Of a DNA stretch of 64,000 bases, positions 46,507 to 57,804 are shown one piece after another. The DNA lies in assembly GCA_963930645.1 (NCBI GenBank), contig OZ005656.1, positions 193,059,479 to 193,123,478 on the forward strand. Reading direction: 5' to 3'. Position 1 is the first letter of the stretch. Each line of letters starts with the position of its first letter. Origin of the DNA: Salticus scenicus (lineage: Eukaryota > Arthropoda > Arachnida > Araneae > Salticidae). The notes beneath the pieces were generated by a model, which did no database searches, was not told where the DNA came from, and was given only the letters and a program-made list of their open reading frames with translations. A program made the position numbers and the translations under genes.

Positions 46507-47326
46507 TAGAGCCCCTCGAAGAAATATATAGGCGGACGCATCGCCGCCATTTTTTTTTTTGCCTCAGAAGAAGGCAGCATTCCCGCTTAGCGTCCTTATC
46601 GCTTTCTTATGATTTTAAGAAATCTTCATCTGAAGCTACGATCGGGCAACAAAAGCAATAAGCAACAATAATATTCCTAACGACACATTTTTTTTTTCTC
46701 ATTAGATTATCAGGATATCCTGTGGAGGTATCTGAAATAAGATGTGTTATTAGGGCTGTTTCAGTTTCTTATACAAAATGTCGCCAGAACTCAAATACAC
46801 TGTAAAAAATAGTCTCCTTAAATCGATTTATCAATATTAATATAAATAATATGATTAAAATGTCACATTTTTCTGTACTTTTACATTATTATATGTCAGA
46901 AATACAAAGGAAAATATAAGTAATGTTCAGGGATGGAACACGGGCGCAGTATTTATAACGGAATCTGTTGAAGAAATTTATCTACCTATAATATCGTTGA
47001 TTTAAGAGGTAGAAAATTTTCTTACATTTATAGTGGTATGAATTCTGCGCCCGTGTTCCATCCCTGAATGTTGTTTTATACTTGAAAATTTTTCTTGTGG
47101 AAATCTGAACATTTTATGTTCTTTTATTGAGTGATTATAGCAGTTTATCGTTAAACAAATTTCATATCGTACTTTATTTAGCTAAAACTATGAAATATAA
47201 TAAAATGACTACTCTAAAGTTACGCAAGACGGTAAAAGTAATGATTGCCGTTTATTTATCAATGAAACGTGCTGGGTACATGTGGCAACCCTAAGGCAAC
47301 AAAACGCCTGATGTGCCAGCGCCTTA
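46507..47326. mobile_element. 820-bp hAT-like insert with 8-bp duplication ACCAGCAT
   Basis: An exact ACCAGCAT lies at 46499-46506 and 47327-47334; block I has it once (ATTACTAGCATACTTGCC, about 16,990, one base different). The ends TAGAGCCCCTCG and, inverted, TAAGGCGCTGGC are only weakly repeated. TAGAG/TAAGG ends with an 8-bp duplication fit the hAT group. It includes GCGGACGCATCGCCGCC near the left end and the 139-bp MITE (46928-47066). A minus-strand open frame of about 60 codons at the right end is not recognised. Confidence 0.75.
46928..47066. mobile_element. 139-bp MITE, CAGGGATGGAACAC ends (twin 2)
   Basis: The ends CAGGGATGGAACACGGGCGC and GCGCCCGTGTTCCATCCCTG are perfect inverted repeats. 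The duplication is six bases, AATGTT (46922-46927 and 47067-47072). The interior is the reverse complement of twin 1 with few changes. It is nested in the 820-bp insert. Confidence 0.9.
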
Positions 47327-47334
47327 ACCAGCAT

Positions 47335-48003
47335 ACTTGCCAACCGTCTCATTATAAAACGTAAAATTTTTAGTACTCGCCTATCATTCCACACCAGTCA
47401 TATGTTACAGCAATTTTATTTTTATTTAATCGGAATGTTTAGAGAATTACTCTAAAAATAAAGTGGTGAAAATAAAAGGAGCATTTTTTCAAATGACGTT
47501 AATAATTTTAGGTTTACTAATGAGATGGTTGGCAGGTAGGGTTACCAGGTATGTTCTAATTATGAATTAGAAGGTTTTTTATCACACGCCCATTTTTTCA
47601 CACCACTTTATTTTTAGAGTACTTATCTCTAAATGCAGTTACAATTAAATAAGTTTAAAATTATTCTAAAAAAGGACTGGTGATTTAAAAAAGGCGGGTA
47701 CTAAAAAAATATTCCGATTGTTAATGAGATGGTTGGCAAGCATGACAATAATCCGTCTGTCTAGTCTTCGTCTGCAGGTGTCGTAGTATCCGCCTTTTTT
47801 TAAGGGCACTTTTAGAAATGAGAAACTTATATCTTTTTTGCTACTACTAATTTTATGCAATAATTTTTATTTTGTTTAATCACGGCACATTACTTTAAAA
47901 TTACAACAAAGATTTCTCTAAGGAAAAAGTGGTGGTACAACATACAGAAATTTCTTATCCCGGAAAGTGCCCTTGAAAAAAGGATATGACTATGACCTTT
48001 CTG
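47335..48003. mobile_element. MITE chain 4, units b, c and d
   Basis: Unit b about 47,335-47,545 (CATACTTGCCAACCGTCTC ... GATGGTTGGCAGGTAG), unit c about 47,550-47,745 (CACACCACTTTATTTTTAGAG ... AAGGCGGGTACT) and unit d about 47,775-48,003 (CAGGTGTCGTAGTATCCGCC ... ATATGACTATGACC). Unit d holds the unfilled TTAA site for the 223-bp MITE at 17466. Confidence 0.7.
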
Positions 48004-51000
48004 TTCTGGTAAGTATTTAAAAATTTGACTCGTCCATTATTCAGTTAGTTATATAAACCTCAGTTTAAACAGAATAAATAAATAAAAGGTTAATTCTTAA
48101 AGTAGCGTTTTGTCTTTCGTCAACACACACACACACACACACACACAAAGAATCTATGACTGACATCTAGGTATTAAAATGTCTCATTAGCAAAAATAAT
48201 TCCAAGTCGTATCCTTATAAATTCTAATTCCCAAACAAACCCTATTAGAATTCCAGATCGTTTTCCTGTATTATCGTGGTCTGACTTATTTAAAAATCTC
48301 TGCAAATAAATGCTAATACAGGATGCGAGGTTTCACAACAATAATCTTTGTTTATGACTCAAATCTAGTCTAAGAAGCCAGGGAAGAAATTCTCGCAATA
48401 CAAAGTATACATAATAATCATAGTGTTCTTCCAACATCTAGGAAAGCACAGACTAGAAGTTCTTGAACATTGCATTTATCCAGATTATTTGTTTACCTTA
48501 TACGCATAGATAATTATTCTATATTTTTAGTTTAGGGATTCAGAACATGACTACATATTCGTTCAAAATGAAAGCGGTATGTACATATATTTTTTCTCAG
48601 GGAAATCTATAATAGGGGGTGGTTAATGCTTTTGTTAGTTAATAAGCTGACTTATGCTTTCTTTAACGTTTTGGGGTTAGATGAACTCCTGGGCTTAAAT
48701 TTTAGCAAAATATTAAACAAAGCAATATATAATATCAATAAGATAAAATTTTGCGATATTTTACGTTAAAAATAGTATTAAAAATATTTTGTCATTTTAA
48801 CTAACATGCGTATTTCACTTTAAAACCTCAAAAAATATTTTACACCAATACAGACGGTCATCTCAAACCAAGACTGGAATAAATACAGAAACGAAAGCGC
48901 TAAGAAGAACTTTTATTTCGATATTTTTATAATATTTTTGAACGTAGAAATATTTTTAATATGTACTTAAAAGTATAAATTTGTACAAAAGATCAATAAA
49001 TAACAATTATAATCAACAAAGGATTTTTACAGAAATATTAAACAAAAACAACGGAGTTTTTCTCCAATCTACATTACCCTGTGAATTTCATCCTTTGCCT
49101 AAATATTGCAACTGTATACCAATTCAGTGTAGAAGAATTTTATGAAAATTATTTAGAATTATAAATCACATTATTTTTACTATAAAACTGAAATTTATAT
49201 CTTTACAGAAATTAAAATATTTCAGTTAAAAGAAAGATTCTTTCAGTTACATTTATACCTATATAGAAATTAGAAATATTTCAATTACAATCATCAATCT
49301 TTTCAAGTACTGTATATCATATACCTCCTCCCTGTATACCATGTATATCCTCGACTATCTTAACCTAACTAGAGGGCACCTTTATGAAGATCCGCTCTAT
49401 GTTCTTGATATGATCAGAATTGCTGGAGTCAGAGACTTTATTTAGCTTTGATGTCAGATGGGGGCTAGTGACAACAACATCATATAAGTATACAAATCAC
49501 CCAAATGTGTACTTTATTTTATATTATGTTTCATGCTGTATTAAAGCAATAATATGAACAAAAAATATATAAACTAAACAAAATATATAATGCCCTTATG
49601 AATGAGATAATATACTTTCCTCCCGAAAGAAATTTTAAAACTCTGGACGGCCCCTATCTACCTGGACTAAGCTAAGTTTAACAGGTTTGATTATGTCCAA
49701 AGGGACGAATAACGGCAGATTATCGCATGGCGACCACTACTTGTAGAGCTATTTGAGCACCCTATAGAAATGAGCTGTGATCCGAAGAACTAGGTTAAGA
49801 CTTCTAACTGTAGACTTCTAATCTTATAGGTAGGTCTTCGTCATTGCCATTTCACTTTTCAGAATTTCCTTGAGACACGGTGTTCGACTAGCACAAACGT
49901 ATTCCCAAGAATACGTTAACAGGATCCACAAAACATGCGCCAGGGTGTTGGAATTTTAATTAGATCCAGACCTAGCTGAGGCAACAAACAACTTAAGAAG
50001 AGGGAAATAGGCAGAAGAGCCATAAAAGGGGGTTGCGCACAGAAAATTACTAGCCAAAAAAAGGGGGGTGATTTTTTTTTTGCTTTTTTAAGTAAGAAAA
50101 CCCGCAGAAAACGAATTGTGATGACGCTCCTGCTTGAAAACTGCTAAACGATAAAAGAAGCTGAGAAATAATTGCTTGGGGAAATAAAATACTTCAAAGG
50201 AGAATTCTATAACTGACACTGCGGAAAGAAGATTAAAAAAAAAAAAACTTAGTAACGTGCTTAACTATATCGAAATTATTATAGAAATTAACTATTTAGA
50301 AATTGTTTAAACTATATATAAATTTGAAATATTTCAGTCATAATCAACAATCTTTTCTGTTTCTGTACACTACATAAATGTAATAAAAATACCAACCAAA
50401 TGTGTACTTTATCTCATGTTTGTTTCAGACAGTACTAAAACAATAATATGAACAATAATATGAACAAAAAATGTATAAACTAAACCAAATATATAATACA
50501 CTTATGAATGTGATGATATATTTCCCCTTCGAAAGATATTTTACGCTTGGGATCTTTTCTAGCAGGTTCCGAATTACATAAAAAAAGATTTCCCATATAC
50601 ATGAGTGATTTCTTGCTGTGTAATATTTTCGTAATCCTGGGAGAAGGTAAAGCCCTGAAATATAGTAGACTTAGTTCTTTTGTTTCACGTGATTATACAA
50701 ACTGAAGCATAAAGACGTTCTTTAATGCTCAGTGTCTCCTAAAATTCAACAGCTTATACACTCATTGTTAGAAAATTGATACGTACCAGTATAATGATAC
50801 ACAAACGAAATTTTGAGAAAAAAAAGAGGACATAATTTTCGAATCACATTAAATTTTATTTATGCTTTTTAATAATTTTTCTGCTGCGTTTTTCTACTTG
50901 TTCGAAGTTTTTTCTCTACTATAACATAGCACTCAACTTTTATACTTCTTGGTCACTGGAAAATTTTTAAACATTTTTTTTTTTTTTTAATATTTCTGTT

Positions 51001-51439
51001 ACATTTTCCTCCTATTTAATAAAGTAACAATATTTATTAATTTTTGCAGTTGCTGAAAAGCGTAAAAGGTAGTAACTATATGGTATAATAACATTTAGAA
51101 AGTACACATATTAAACACAAGACATGTATTCTCATTTTAGATATGTTTTATTTATGTGTATTTATACTTATGAGTATAATATGACAGTCGAGAAAACTCA
51201 TATTTTTGTAAATTCAGATGAGGCAGTTTTTAATATTTCAAACTAACAATTTCTTTTTTCTTTTAAAAATGTTTTTTTTTTCATATTTCTTCTTTAAATG
51301 ATTTTCTATAATACAAATTTCTAATATTTTTACTTTCCGAACACTATAGTGAGGAATGTATTGTAATCATGTCAAAAATCCGAATTCGAGATTTTGATGT
51401 TTCTATACGTTGCGAGGTCCCCTGAGTTCGTTTTCACTA
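48004..51439. other. Non-coding duplicated segment with (CA)n
   Basis: Orthologue of 17,890-21,300, including the CA microsatellite (48,124-48,148) and the GT/GTAT tract that follows at 51,445-51,505. Indels do not respect codons. No gene. Confidence 0.55.
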
Positions 51440-51514
51440 TTTTTACGATGATGTATGTATATGTGTGTGTATGTGTGTATGTATGTACGTATGTATGTAT
51501 GTGTGTATGTCTGT

Positions 51515-52985
51515 GAGTGAACACGCTAGCGTCTAAACGCTTTGTTCGAATAAGCTGAAAGTTGGTGCGTATATTGTAAGTCACCATAGTACGAACCCTA
51601 TAGATTTTGGTGAATCTATCACTTATAGTTTTTCTACAGGGACACAAAGAAAAATTCTTTATCATTATGGTCTATGGGACCAAAATCAGAAAAGTGTGAT
51701 AGCATCTAAACTCCTTCTTCAATTGAGAAAAAAATTTATACACATATTATAGGTCACAGTTACTCAATCTGTATAGAGTTTGGAGAATCTGGCACTTACA
51801 GTGTTTTCACAGGGGCACAAAGAAAAATTCTTTATCATTATGGCCTATGGGGCCAAATTTTAAAAAGTGCGATAGCGTCTAAGCGCTTATTTGATCTGAA
51901 CAAAAAATTTATACACATGTTATAGGTCACAGTTGCACGAACTGTATAGATTTTGGTGAATTTAGCACTTACAGTTTTTTTACAGGGACGCAAAGAAAAA
52001 TTCTTTATCATTATGGCCTGTGGGACCAAATTTTCACTTTCTTCTATATTCAATAGAGAAAGTATTGGATTCGTAAACATTTTCGACCTCGGGTTTTTTG
52101 AGGGATTTACACGTTTTGAGAGCTGTAGAACACGATTTGTCCATTTTTAGAAAATGTCTGTCTGTTTCAGTCAGTCAAATGTCAGTCTCTGCGTGGGTGT
52201 GACAAACTTTTGTGGCAACTGTATCTCAGGAACTACTTCACAGAATTTCTTACAAATTGGTATGCAGTTGCACCTTGACATAAATTAGTGCCTATTAACT
52301 TTTGGTAAAAATTGTCTTACAGGTTGCGTTGCCATCCCGCTTTTTCTGAATTTTTAACATAGTGGTATAGTACAAAATTTTGTATAAATGTGCATAAAGA
52401 AAATTATTTTTTAATAATCATTATGAAATTTACCAGAATTATTTATAATAGAGATAGTCAACTGGAAAATTTTTTTTGTATGTGTAGGAGCTTCGCCTCC
52501 CCCCCCCCCCCTGCGGGGGGAATTCCCCCCACGAGGGGAGTAAGTTTTCATGATGGGTATCTTTCAAAAGAGCTCGCCAGTACCTTTAAAACGAATGGTT
52601 TAACCATAGATCTGCGATAATTTAAAATGAAGTTATCGATTTTTTTAATGTAATATTGACAATAAAATTTACTTTTTTTGGATATTTAGTGTTATACTAT
52701 TTCTATAATATGGAAATCATCTGCATTATAATGGAAAGTAATTTTTTTAAATAATAATTTTAATAAATTTTTTTTACTGAGTGAATTTGTATAGGAAAAT
52801 ATAGAAGAAAGTCAAGTGGTGGCCACAACATACTAATTAAAAGTGCGATAGCATCTAAACGCCTTATTCAATTGAGCTGAAAATTTATATGAATATTATA
52901 AATCACTGTTGCACTAACTTTAGGCATTTTGGTGAATCTAGCCTTTATAGGTTTTTTACAGGGATACAACGAAAATTCTTTATCA
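51515..52985. repeat. 173-bp tandem repeat array, block II copy
   Basis: The same three units plus detached fourth unit as at 21,374. ATTCTTTATCATTATG markers lie near 51,653, 51,826, 52,000 and 52,976. The G+C-rich palindromic tract is at about 52,485-52,541. The two arrays have the same unit number, so no expansion or contraction has occurred since duplication. Confidence 0.85.
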
Positions 52986-54424
52986 TTATGATCTATGGGT
53001 TCAAAGTTCAGTAGCGTTAAATAAAACATCGTGTAATATATGGAGAAAAATACTCAAACACTTTATTATGGTTTTATCTCTTTTGTTTTCTAACAACTCC
53101 TCCTTCTTTACTTTATCTACAAAACTGTTAATTACTCAATGTTCGGAAAGTCGAGTGGAGTCACTCTAGATTTTTTTCTATAAAATTGGGCTATTTAAAT
53201 AATATGTGTTTAAATGCCGTTATAATATATATAGTTTCACTTGTTACGTGGTTACAAATTTAAAATATCTATTTATAAAATTTAGTCACAATAATTTTTT
53301 TTTTTTCAAAATTAATTAATGATAAATTTTATATAAATTGGGTTTTGCGGCTAAGTATTGCTGACGTTTTAGGTAGTGCAATTACTGAATAAAATTAAAA
53401 AAACAAAGTTATGAAAAATTGTATGCCCCTTTCGTTCAACCACGTAATTATATTTTTAAAAGATTGACTTTTTCCCCTTCACTTTTTCCAACTATCATAA
53501 CTATCCAAAATATTTCGAAAGATTAATATATATATAAAGTTGCGTACTCGGGGTTAGTGAAATATCTGTGAACGAAAGGAGAACCTTGCAGAGGCTTAAA
53601 AGATTTTTTTTATAGAATATTCTAGAAGATTACAGTTCTGTGAACCAAGTGTCATTTTCAATTTCACTAGAAAACACAGCTTAAATAACACATGATATCA
53701 TCAAAATCACAGTATAAACAGTACTATACCAATAACACACAGCAATAGGCTGCAATCAAACAGTAGCAAGAGTCCCAGTAAGTTCTTCACAGTAAGCCGT
53801 TTGGCGTGAAACTGACTTTCCCTGTCCGCAATGCAATTGACTTATATACCCTCGTGTGATATGAGTATTTATCAGTAACTTCTGTAATAATCAACTTACC
53901 GCTTAGACATTCAGTATATCAATAATAAAAATAACCTTATCAAAACCGTCAAAAATGTAGCCAAGGAACGATAAAGTCTCCAAATTTGGCGTCAAGGGCA
54001 TTACCTGCCATGGTGAAAGTGAAACTTTTTAATGGGATGTTAATGGAAAATTAGCTATTTTAACACCTAGACAAGCTAAAAATCCACAAAATTTGCATTT
54101 TATAACCTCACTAAGTCTCTTTGAATGAAATTACATAAATATTAATGATAATAATAATAATAAAAACTGCTACTATTTACAAATTCGTAACAGTATATAG
54201 CTTTTTCTAATACAATGTTCGATTTTACTATTTTTTTACCTATTTTTATGGTAGAGAAAGTATTGCGTTAGGGTCAAATTTTCGAAATTGAATTTTTGTT
54301 ATATTTACACGTTTTGAGGTCTGTTTCGGATTTCCCTTACTTATGTAGAACCTTGTAGCGCCCTCCTGCGAGAGGAGCCGTAATTAGTTATCTTTGAAAA
54401 GCGATCCGCTGTGGACCATGGTGG
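52986..54424. other. Distal end of block II, almost identical to block I
   Basis: Differs from 22,866-24,293 by few substitutions and small indels. It ends at the duplication junction GACCATGGTGG. No gene. Confidence 0.55.
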
Positions 54425-54546
54425 TAAAGTTAAAGTGGGCGGGAACCACCGCCACTTTAGAATGTAGAAAAAGAGGGGGGAAAAGGCTAAAAACCCCATA
54501 GGAATAGCATGGGAAGAAAAGCAAAAAAACTCACAATGTCAAGTGT

Positions 54547-54586
<40 letters not shown>

Positions 54587-54888
54587 CACACCGGAAGTAA
54601 TAAGGGGACAAAATTGTCTAGAAAAACACATTGAACAGCGGGAACCGGGCGTGGGTCCTATCGTCCAGGATTAATACGACTCGCCTAGTATAAGAACAGA
54701 GAGAAGAAAAAAGAAGAGTATTAATTTAAATGGGATGATACTTAGCTATGTTTGAGAAAAACCTAGTAGATTGTTTTAAACTAATTAAAATGTGACTTTT
54801 TTTTTCCTTTCAAGTTGCTTTGCATTAATATGTTAAAATTTACAAGCTGTCAATCTGCCATTTTCCAACTCATGTTAGATGATAAGTC
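54425..54888. other. Junction and upstream part of the Penelope-like element
   Basis: Starts with a hairpin (TAAAGTGGGCGG ... CCGCCACTTTA, about 54,433-54,461), a G-rich stretch and an A run of about 34 (54,551-54,584). A non-A/T-biased segment follows (GAACAGCGGGAACCGGGCGT ... CGACTCGCCTAG, 54,630-54,695). This may be the 5' untranslated or terminal-repeat part of the retroelement that follows. The hairpin sits within 10 bases of the block II edge. Confidence 0.45.
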
Positions 54889-56143
54889 ATGTGGAATATT
54901 TGGATTTGGAATTGTGGAATATTGGAATTTAACAGTCTGAATCCTGTAAATTGCTCAATGTTATCTCTGGATGTAAAGTCTTTATTTACTAATGTCCCCA
55001 CTGAAGGTGCGTTTAATTGCTTAGAAAAAAGGTTATGCGAATTTCATTATTCTGACATTGAAATCAAAGAATTTGTGAATCTAACTAAACTCTGTGTTTC
55101 CCAAACTACTTTTGATTTTAATAACAAATTTTATAAACAGTGTGATGATTTAAGTATGGGCAATTCTCTATCTCCTATTCTTGCCGATATTTCTATGAAT
55201 TATTTTAAGAAAAAATTATTAAAATTGTTAAATTTAAAATGTTGGTTACGTTACGTAGATGACACATTCATTCTTGTTGAAAATCCTTTTAATATTTCTG
55301 CCATTCTTCAAATTGCGAATTCTATTGATACCCAAATTCAGTTTACCTTCGAGTTAGAAAATTGTAATCAACTTCCTTTTCTTGATGTTTTAGTTACTAG
55401 GTGTGTTTCCTCTTTTAAAACCTCCGTGTACAGGAAACCTTTTTCTGTTTACAACCCTCCCCATGTTCTCTCTAATCATCTGGCTAAACAAAAAATTGGC
55501 GCCTTTTGCACTTACGTATATCGTGTCCTTAATATTTGTTTCGATACTTCTTCTCTTAAAGAAGAACTTAATTATTTAAAGTCTGTTGCTACTAAAAGAG
55601 GTTTTAGCGCCTCTATTATTGATAAAGCTTTTTTCCAGTGAGGATAAAGTTAAACCCGATAACTTTGTTGTTTTACCTTTTTATCACCACTTATGGTTTA
55701 AATTAGCCAAAGTTTTCAAGCGTTTTAATTTTCATGCTATCTTTAAACCTGTCAATAAATTTCAATTCCCTTCAACTAAATCCCCTGTTCCTGAACTTAA
55801 AAAGTGGGGTATTTATAATGTCCCTTGTAATAATTGCGATTTACCTTACATCGGTCAAACAGAAAGAAATTTTGAATGCCGTTTACATGAACATTCTCGG
55901 TATGTTATTAAACAAGAAATATCTAAATCTTCTATCGCGGAGCATAGTTGGGAATTTGATGATAGTTTTAATTTTCAGCGTGCCAAAATTATCTTTTAAG
56001 CCAAACACGTTGCTGAACTGGATTTTTTGGAAAATTTAGCTATTTACCTTAATCGTGATAAAATCTTCAACGAAAAATCTTATTCCACTTTGTTGTCTAC
56101 AGCTTGGAAAAATTTGTTTAGTTCAATTAAATATTTTCTTTAA
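54889..56143 (+). pseudogene. Penelope-like retroelement: reverse transcriptase plus GIY-YIG endonuclease, broken
   Basis: A first open stretch (54889-55641) carries RT blocks: LSLDVKSLFTNVP (residues 25-37), MGNSLSPILADISM (90-103), the catalytic RYVDDTF (121-127) and PFLDVLV with VYRKPF. After a frame change at about 55,640 the next frame has KWGIYNVPCNNCDLPYIGQT, i.e. GIY and YIG with the CxxC pair between them, then an AEH/H finger. This is the endonuclease type peculiar to Penelope-like elements. A TAA at 55997-55999 interrupts the C-terminus, which continues as AKHVAELDFLENLAIYLN to TAA 56141-56143. The RT N-terminus (fingers) is missing or unrecognised, so the first ATG is probably not the true start. 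Non-functional, but decayed little. Confidence 0.9.
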
Positions 56144-56560
56144 TATGTTAATAACAACAATATAAATAAAAATGAAACAAAACTGATAAAAAATTAATTA
56201 AAAATTAATAAATAATAACAAATAAATAAAAAATAAATAATAAAAATAAATAAATAAATAAAATAAAAAATTTAATAAAGTAATAAATAAAATTAAATAA
56301 AAAATATTCTTTCTCTCTCTCACATTTTTTTCACTTTTTTGTTGTATTCCTCTCTGATTGGTCTTATTGTTGCTTCCTATTGGTTAGTTATGTTGCTCCT
56401 CCCCCACCCCTGGTTTTTTCCCTACCTTTAGTCTTGCTTTTGCCTCCAAGGCACGTGTTTTTTGCACCTGGAGAAGAAAGGCTTCGTACTTTCGAAACCG
56501 GTTGTGCTGGCTTAAATGTTATGCTGTGTGAAGAAGTTTTAAAGTTTAAATAATATATCA
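56144..56560 (+). mobile_element. 3' region of the Penelope-like element with hammerhead-like motif
   Basis: After an (AAAT)n-like stretch there is a less biased segment with two ATTGG boxes (GATTGGTCTTATTG, CCTATTGGTTAG). Then comes CACCTGGAGAAGAAAGG CTTCG...TTTCGAAACCGGTTGTG (about 56,466-56,510). CUGA-GA...GAAAC arrangements are reported in Penelope terminal regions as hammerhead ribozyme motifs. Here the CUGAUGA box reads CTGGAGAAG, so it is decayed or a different structure. Confidence 0.5.
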
Positions 56561-57619
56561 TAATTTATTTGTGAACTCTTGTACATAAACCAATGCCGCT
56601 AAACGTCAGATTATAAATATGAAACATTCTACGGAAAATCTGAATAATTTTTATCAATTTTGCGGATTTCCAAAAGAGTTTATGGAAATAAAAACACAGA
56701 CATTTTAGAAGTAACAACTATTTTTTAAGAATGAAAAGTAAATCATATTTTTTGTATAAAAATATTGTAAGTTTTTATTCTAATGCACGCATTCATAAAA
56801 TAATAAAACAAAAGTATTGAAAAATTCTAAATACTTTTAACAATTTTGATACATCTATACATTTTAACTTGTTAAATATATTTTACAAAATAAATTGATT
56901 TAAAAATACAGGGTGGGCTAAAAGTCTTTGACACATTTTTAAACTTTAATATATATATATTATGATTCACGGCTCATGATGAAAATTAAAGGAAAATACT
57001 AAAGTGTGAAAGAGTTGTTAAAAATAAAATGCAACAGAAAATGATAGAACTAAATATAATAAAATGATAAATACAAAAGTGTAAATTAATAATCCATCTG
57101 CAATATTCAAAAGAGGTTTAATTCTTCTGAAATAAATGAAAGCAAATTAAAATTTATTTATATTTGAATAAAATAAAATATTCAAACATTCCCAAAAGAT
57201 TACGGAGCAAACATGTAAAAAAAAAAAAAAAGGAAAGGAAGGAAGAAAGAAAAGATCTTCAAATAAAATTTAGTTTTTATGTGTGCATTTATTATCATTG
57301 GTATTTTCTATTATTTACCTTCCTCGATGTTCTGATAAATGATACACTAATTCTCTGAGAAGGAGGAAAAGAGAAATTAAAGATGATACAAAAAGAAAAC
57401 AACATTAGATCGTTTCCAAAGAAATGAGACGTTCACATTTCATGCTTGATGTATTCTTCAACCCAGTGTGTATTACACTTAAGAATAAGACACTAAAAAA
57501 CACTTATTTCATCTCACTAACTAATTATCGTTTAAAAGATAAACTATCAAAACTAAAACAAAGTTATCTGACCATATATTATCATGTGCTTGCAAGATAT
57601 GTAATATTGATCTAATGTA
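56561..57619. other. AT-rich non-coding
   Basis: Low-complexity DNA with an A run and GGAAA/GGAAGAAAG purine tract (57,216-57,250). Short open frames at 57,164-57,615 show no recognisable domain or codon bias. Nothing else is supported. Confidence 0.45.
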
Positions 57620-57804
57620 CTGTAATTTCTGGTAGATAAGCCGGAGGTAAGATGTGTCATTTCTCCACTAGAAATTTTATTTGATACAGAAATCTATACT
57701 TTTTCGAAGGAAAAGCTCGTACAAATATAAATTTATTTATCAATTGAAATTTGTGGTGCAAAACTGGAATATATAACCTGCGGGGTATCTGCCAGAAATT
57801 ACGG
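57620..57804. mobile_element. 185-bp mariner-type MITE, C(T/C)GTAATTTCTGG(T/C)AGAT ends
   Basis: CTGTAATTTCTGGTAGATAA at the left and ATCTGCCAGAAATTACGG at the right are inverted repeats; GCCGGAGGT/ACCTGCGGGG also roughly pair. TA lies on both sides (57618-57619 and 57805-57806), fitting the Tc1/mariner group. No coding sequence. Confidence 0.85.

Larger units (their letters stand above)
29354..54424 (+). repeat. Segmental duplication block II
   Basis: Second direct copy of block I. Its left edge falls inside a TTAA MITE, of which only 29,354-29,384 (ACGTGAATCTATGTCAGCGG ... AAAGTG, then TTAA) remains. Its right edge is at GGACCATGGTGG (54,424), followed by the Penelope-like element. Insertions private to this copy are 30,360-31,370 (tandem duplication of the pseudogene region), 31833-32848, 37937-40354, 40386-40440, 40554-40692, 42028-44893, 44921-46253 and 46507-47326. 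Insertions private to block I are 3041-3470, 7416-7887, 7941-8114, 8302-8505, 10922-13765, 14160-15890 and 17466-17688. Confidence 0.9.
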
